Source of the DNA: Richelia sp. UBA3308
Lineage (GTDB): Bacteria > Cyanobacteriota > Cyanobacteriia > Cyanobacteriales > Nostocaceae
Assembly (NCBI GenBank): GCA_002361335.1
Contig: DESS01000164.1
Location: 4,466-11,927, forward strand
Direction: 5' to 3'
Length of the DNA stretch: 7,462 bases
Shown here: positions 6,289 to 7,462 of the stretch, piece by piece
Position numbering within the stretch: position 1 is the stretch's first letter
Layout of the letters: every line of letters begins with the position of its first letter
Notes under the pieces: model-generated
Database searches by the model: none
Told to the model about the DNA's origin: nothing
Seen by the model: only the letters and a program-made list of their open reading frames with translations
Made by a program: the position numbers and the translations under genes

Positions 6289-6870
6289 CTACAAGAAAAA
6301 TCCGGGAGAATCGGCTGTATTTTCTGATTTCAAATCGTCAATCAAGATGCGGTTGCCATTGGCATTCTGATTATTTGTATCCTGATTATTAGTTTGCGAA
6401 CGAGTAGACAAGCCCATCCGTTTGAGCAAACGATTAACATGATGAGCAGTTACTTCAACTCCAAATTCCTTCGCCAGATGCTTGCTCAAGCAACTACCAG
6501 TCCAACGTTCAAAAGAATAACCATAATCGCGGGGGCTATTGTGAACTAATTCCTTCAAACGCGCTAAATACTCCTGGGTTACAGCCTTTGGGCGACCAAT
6601 GGGACAATCCTGCCATTGGTGCGCCAAGCCACTACGGGCTATGTGCATCCAATGACGCACTGTCGCAGGACTACATCCCAAAGCACGACAAATTTCAGCT
6701 TGAGATTTGCCCTCATCTGCTAGCAACATGATTTGGATGCGTTGACGGTAAGACTCTGGTAAATCCTCTTGTAATTTTTGTTGCAGCAGTTTGTGTTGAA
6801 AGGAAGTTAAATATTTCCTACCTTCTTTATTCGGGTTTTTAGTATCTGATTTTTCTTGAAAGTTTGACAT
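6289..6870 (-). CDS. IS630-transposase-like helix-turn-helix protein, probable regulator
   Basis: This 193-residue protein starts at ATG 6870; a GTG at 6885 in the same frame would add five residues, but GGGAAC, a weak ribosome site, favours the ATG. A first helix-turn-helix lies at about 55-80 (GKSQAEICRALGCSPATVRHWM). A linker with GRPK follows at 92-95. A second winged-helix part at about 110-155 has the GYSFERWT and LSKHLAKEFGVEVTAHHVNRLLKRMGL segments. This is the arrangement of the N-terminal DNA-binding half of IS630/Tc1-type transposases. No DDE catalytic domain follows; the tail is Asn/Gln-rich (NNQDTNNQNANGN) and ends at a normal stop. The gene lies 27 bases before the transporter and heads the operon, which suggests a domesticated regulator rather than a broken insertion sequence. 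A truncated transposase remains the alternative. Its targets are unknown. Confidence 0.75.
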   Translation of the reverse strand: MSNFQEKSDTKNPNKEGRKYLTSFQHKLLQQKLQEDLPESYRQRIQIMLLADEGKSQAEICRALGCSPATVRHWMHIARSGLAHQWQDCPIGRPKAVTQEYLARLKELVHNSPRDYGYSFERWTGSCLSKHLAKEFGVEVTAHHVNRLLKRMGLSTRSQTNNQDTNNQNANGNRILIDDLKSENTADSPGFFL

Positions 6871-6910
6871 AAATTCGGTTCCCACAAGTCCGATAATCCA
6901 TTAACGATAA

Positions 6911-6930
6911 TTTGATCACAATTCATCAAA
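6911..6930. promoter_or_regulatory. Inverted repeat, possible operator upstream of the HTH gene
   Basis: TTTGAT (6911-6916) and ATCAAA (6925-6930) form a perfect inverted repeat with an 8-base spacer, 40 bases before the ATG at 6870 on the - strand. The position suits a regulator-binding site, for example autoregulation by the HTH protein. The site is AT-rich and short, so chance is a real possibility. Confidence 0.25.
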
Positions 6931-7100
6931 ATTTCTGGAAAAATTAATTAACTTTCAAATGTAGGTGTTGTGCGTGCAAACGGTTCTTAGAAGCAGGATT
7001 TTGATCAACAAAACTCTCTTAAAAAAGTTGTTGAGCTAGCTCGATCGCTTTTATAATCCCTTGTTTAATTCTGGCAACTTCAACTGCTTATTTCCCAAGG

Positions 7101-7181
7101 GGTCTAATCTAAGTGGACTCGTTGTAGGCGCTGACTCGGAAGTACCGAGAATCCCCCTGTCTTTAGAGCAGGGAGTATCAC
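7101..7181 (+). mobile_element. Possible right-end remnant of an IS200/IS605-type tnpB element
   Basis: The stretch contains GTGGACTCG, GTAGGCGCTGACTCGG, a perfect hairpin CTCGG (7135-7139) / CCGAG (7145-7149), then GAATCCCCCTG...CTTTAGAGCAGGGAG with a second hairpin CCCTG (7155-7159) / CAGGG (7169-7173), and finally GTATCA. This order and wording resemble the 3' ends of IS1341/IS605-type tnpB genes in cyanobacteria, where the segment is the omega-RNA scaffold and the transposon right end. No tnpB or tnpA coding sequence is seen upstream, so this would be a remnant or a solo end. The similarity is from memory and not searched. Confidence 0.45.
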
Positions 7182-7381
7182 TTTACACACTCTAACCACA
7201 TCTTAAAAACCAACATGGAAATAGAAAGTTTAGGAGAAGAGCTAAACAGCTTGCCAGTTGTTCACCTTATTTATTTTCGTTAATTGATATCTCTCTTATC
7301 CTCAGTACAAAGACTGAAAAATAAACACAAAAATGTAACAGATAAATACTTTTTGTTTATTTGTTTTTATCAAAAATAGGA

Positions 7382-7410
7382 CTGACAAAAGTCTCACAAT
7401 AGACTAGCAT
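7382..7410 (+). promoter_or_regulatory. Candidate sigma70-type promoter at the right edge
   Basis: CTGACA (7382-7387) and TAGCAT (7405-7410) match the -35 and -10 consensus at five and four of six positions with an ideal 17-base spacer. They lie about 30 bases before the ATG at 7441, a fitting position for a gene that continues past the window. Confidence 0.35.
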
Positions 7411-7440
7411 AAGTCGGCGAAAATAAGGCAACCATTAAAA

Positions 7441-7462
7441 ATGGCTGAAAAGCCTAGAAAAT
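7441..7462 (+). CDS. Possible start of a gene running off the right edge
   Basis: ATG at 7441 opens a frame reading MAEKPRK to the window end. A weak AAGG (7425-7428) lies 12 bases upstream and a plausible promoter ends at 7410. Only seven codons are visible, so no family can be assigned. The same bases also form a short hairpin, CCATT / AATGG, so this may be a non-coding structure instead. Confidence 0.25.

Larger units (their letters stand above)
6886..7440. other. Intergenic region upstream of the export operon, no convincing gene
   Basis: No reading frame here looks like a gene; a 22-codon ATG frame at 7215 has no recognisable content. Beyond the operator-like repeat, tnpB-end-like stretch and promoter listed separately, it holds a TCAACA (7005-7010) / TGTTGA (7029-7034) inverted repeat and a 10-base palindrome GAGCTAGCTC (7033-7042). 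The export operon promoter should lie near 6890-7000 reading left, but I see no hexamer pair good enough to call. Confidence 0.5.

Noticed and set aside
964..6885. Lanthipeptide or other modified-RiPP cluster
   Set aside because: No LanM-, YcaO-, radical-SAM- or similar enzyme is present, and neither precursor core contains cysteine.
7215..7283. Small ORF starting MEIESLGEEL
   Set aside because: Only about 22 codons, no ribosome site before the ATG, no double-glycine or other recognisable motif.

Overview
The window looks like a piece of a filamentous cyanobacterial chromosome, probably from the Nostocales. It is AT-rich, carries heptanucleotide tandem arrays (the STRR type described from heterocystous cyanobacteria) and dispersed palindromic intergenic repeats of cyanobacterial style, and its protein families are a common cyanobacterial set. 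Taxonomy is inferred from style and gene content, not from a marker gene.

The core is a complete-looking type I (ABC/HlyD) export locus for double-glycine-leader peptides. Two small precursor genes lie on the + strand (455-643 and 682-858). The second is only 58 codons and is easily missed. Both have a leader with an 'ELT' segment ending in Gly-Gly, followed by a core of about 28-30 residues. Facing them on the - strand is a four-gene block, in transcription order: a helix-turn-helix protein related to the N-terminal DNA-binding part of IS630-type transposases (6870-6289); a 919-residue transporter fusing a cyclic-nucleotide-binding-like domain, a C39 peptidase, a membrane domain and an ATPase (6261-3502); an HlyD-type membrane fusion protein (3277-1748); and a parvulin/SurA-like protein without a signal peptide (1710-964). 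The precursor pair and the export operon converge on a hairpin at 894-919.

Proposed working model: the C39 domain cuts both leaders after Gly-Gly, the ABC domain drives export, the HlyD protein links to an outer-membrane TolC-type channel encoded elsewhere, the parvulin-like protein acts as a cytoplasmic chaperone, and the HTH protein controls the operon. No lanthipeptide, cyclodehydratase or radical-SAM enzyme is present, so the products are probably unmodified, unless enzymes act from elsewhere. They could be bacteriocin-like, signalling or biofilm-related peptides.

The non-coding parts are informative. Bases 1-151 hold a dispersed palindromic repeat and an intrinsic terminator for a gene left of the window. 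The 224-bp gap between the transporter and HlyD genes is almost entirely repeats: five TTTAGAA heptamers touching the HlyD start codon, a degenerate heptamer block, a central palindromic element, and nine ACTAACA/ACTATCA-type heptamers that include the transporter stop codon. Bases 6886-7440 contain no convincing gene. They hold a possible operator, a stretch resembling the right end (omega-RNA scaffold) of an IS200/IS605-type tnpB element with no tnpB, and a possible promoter for a gene starting at 7441 and leaving the window.
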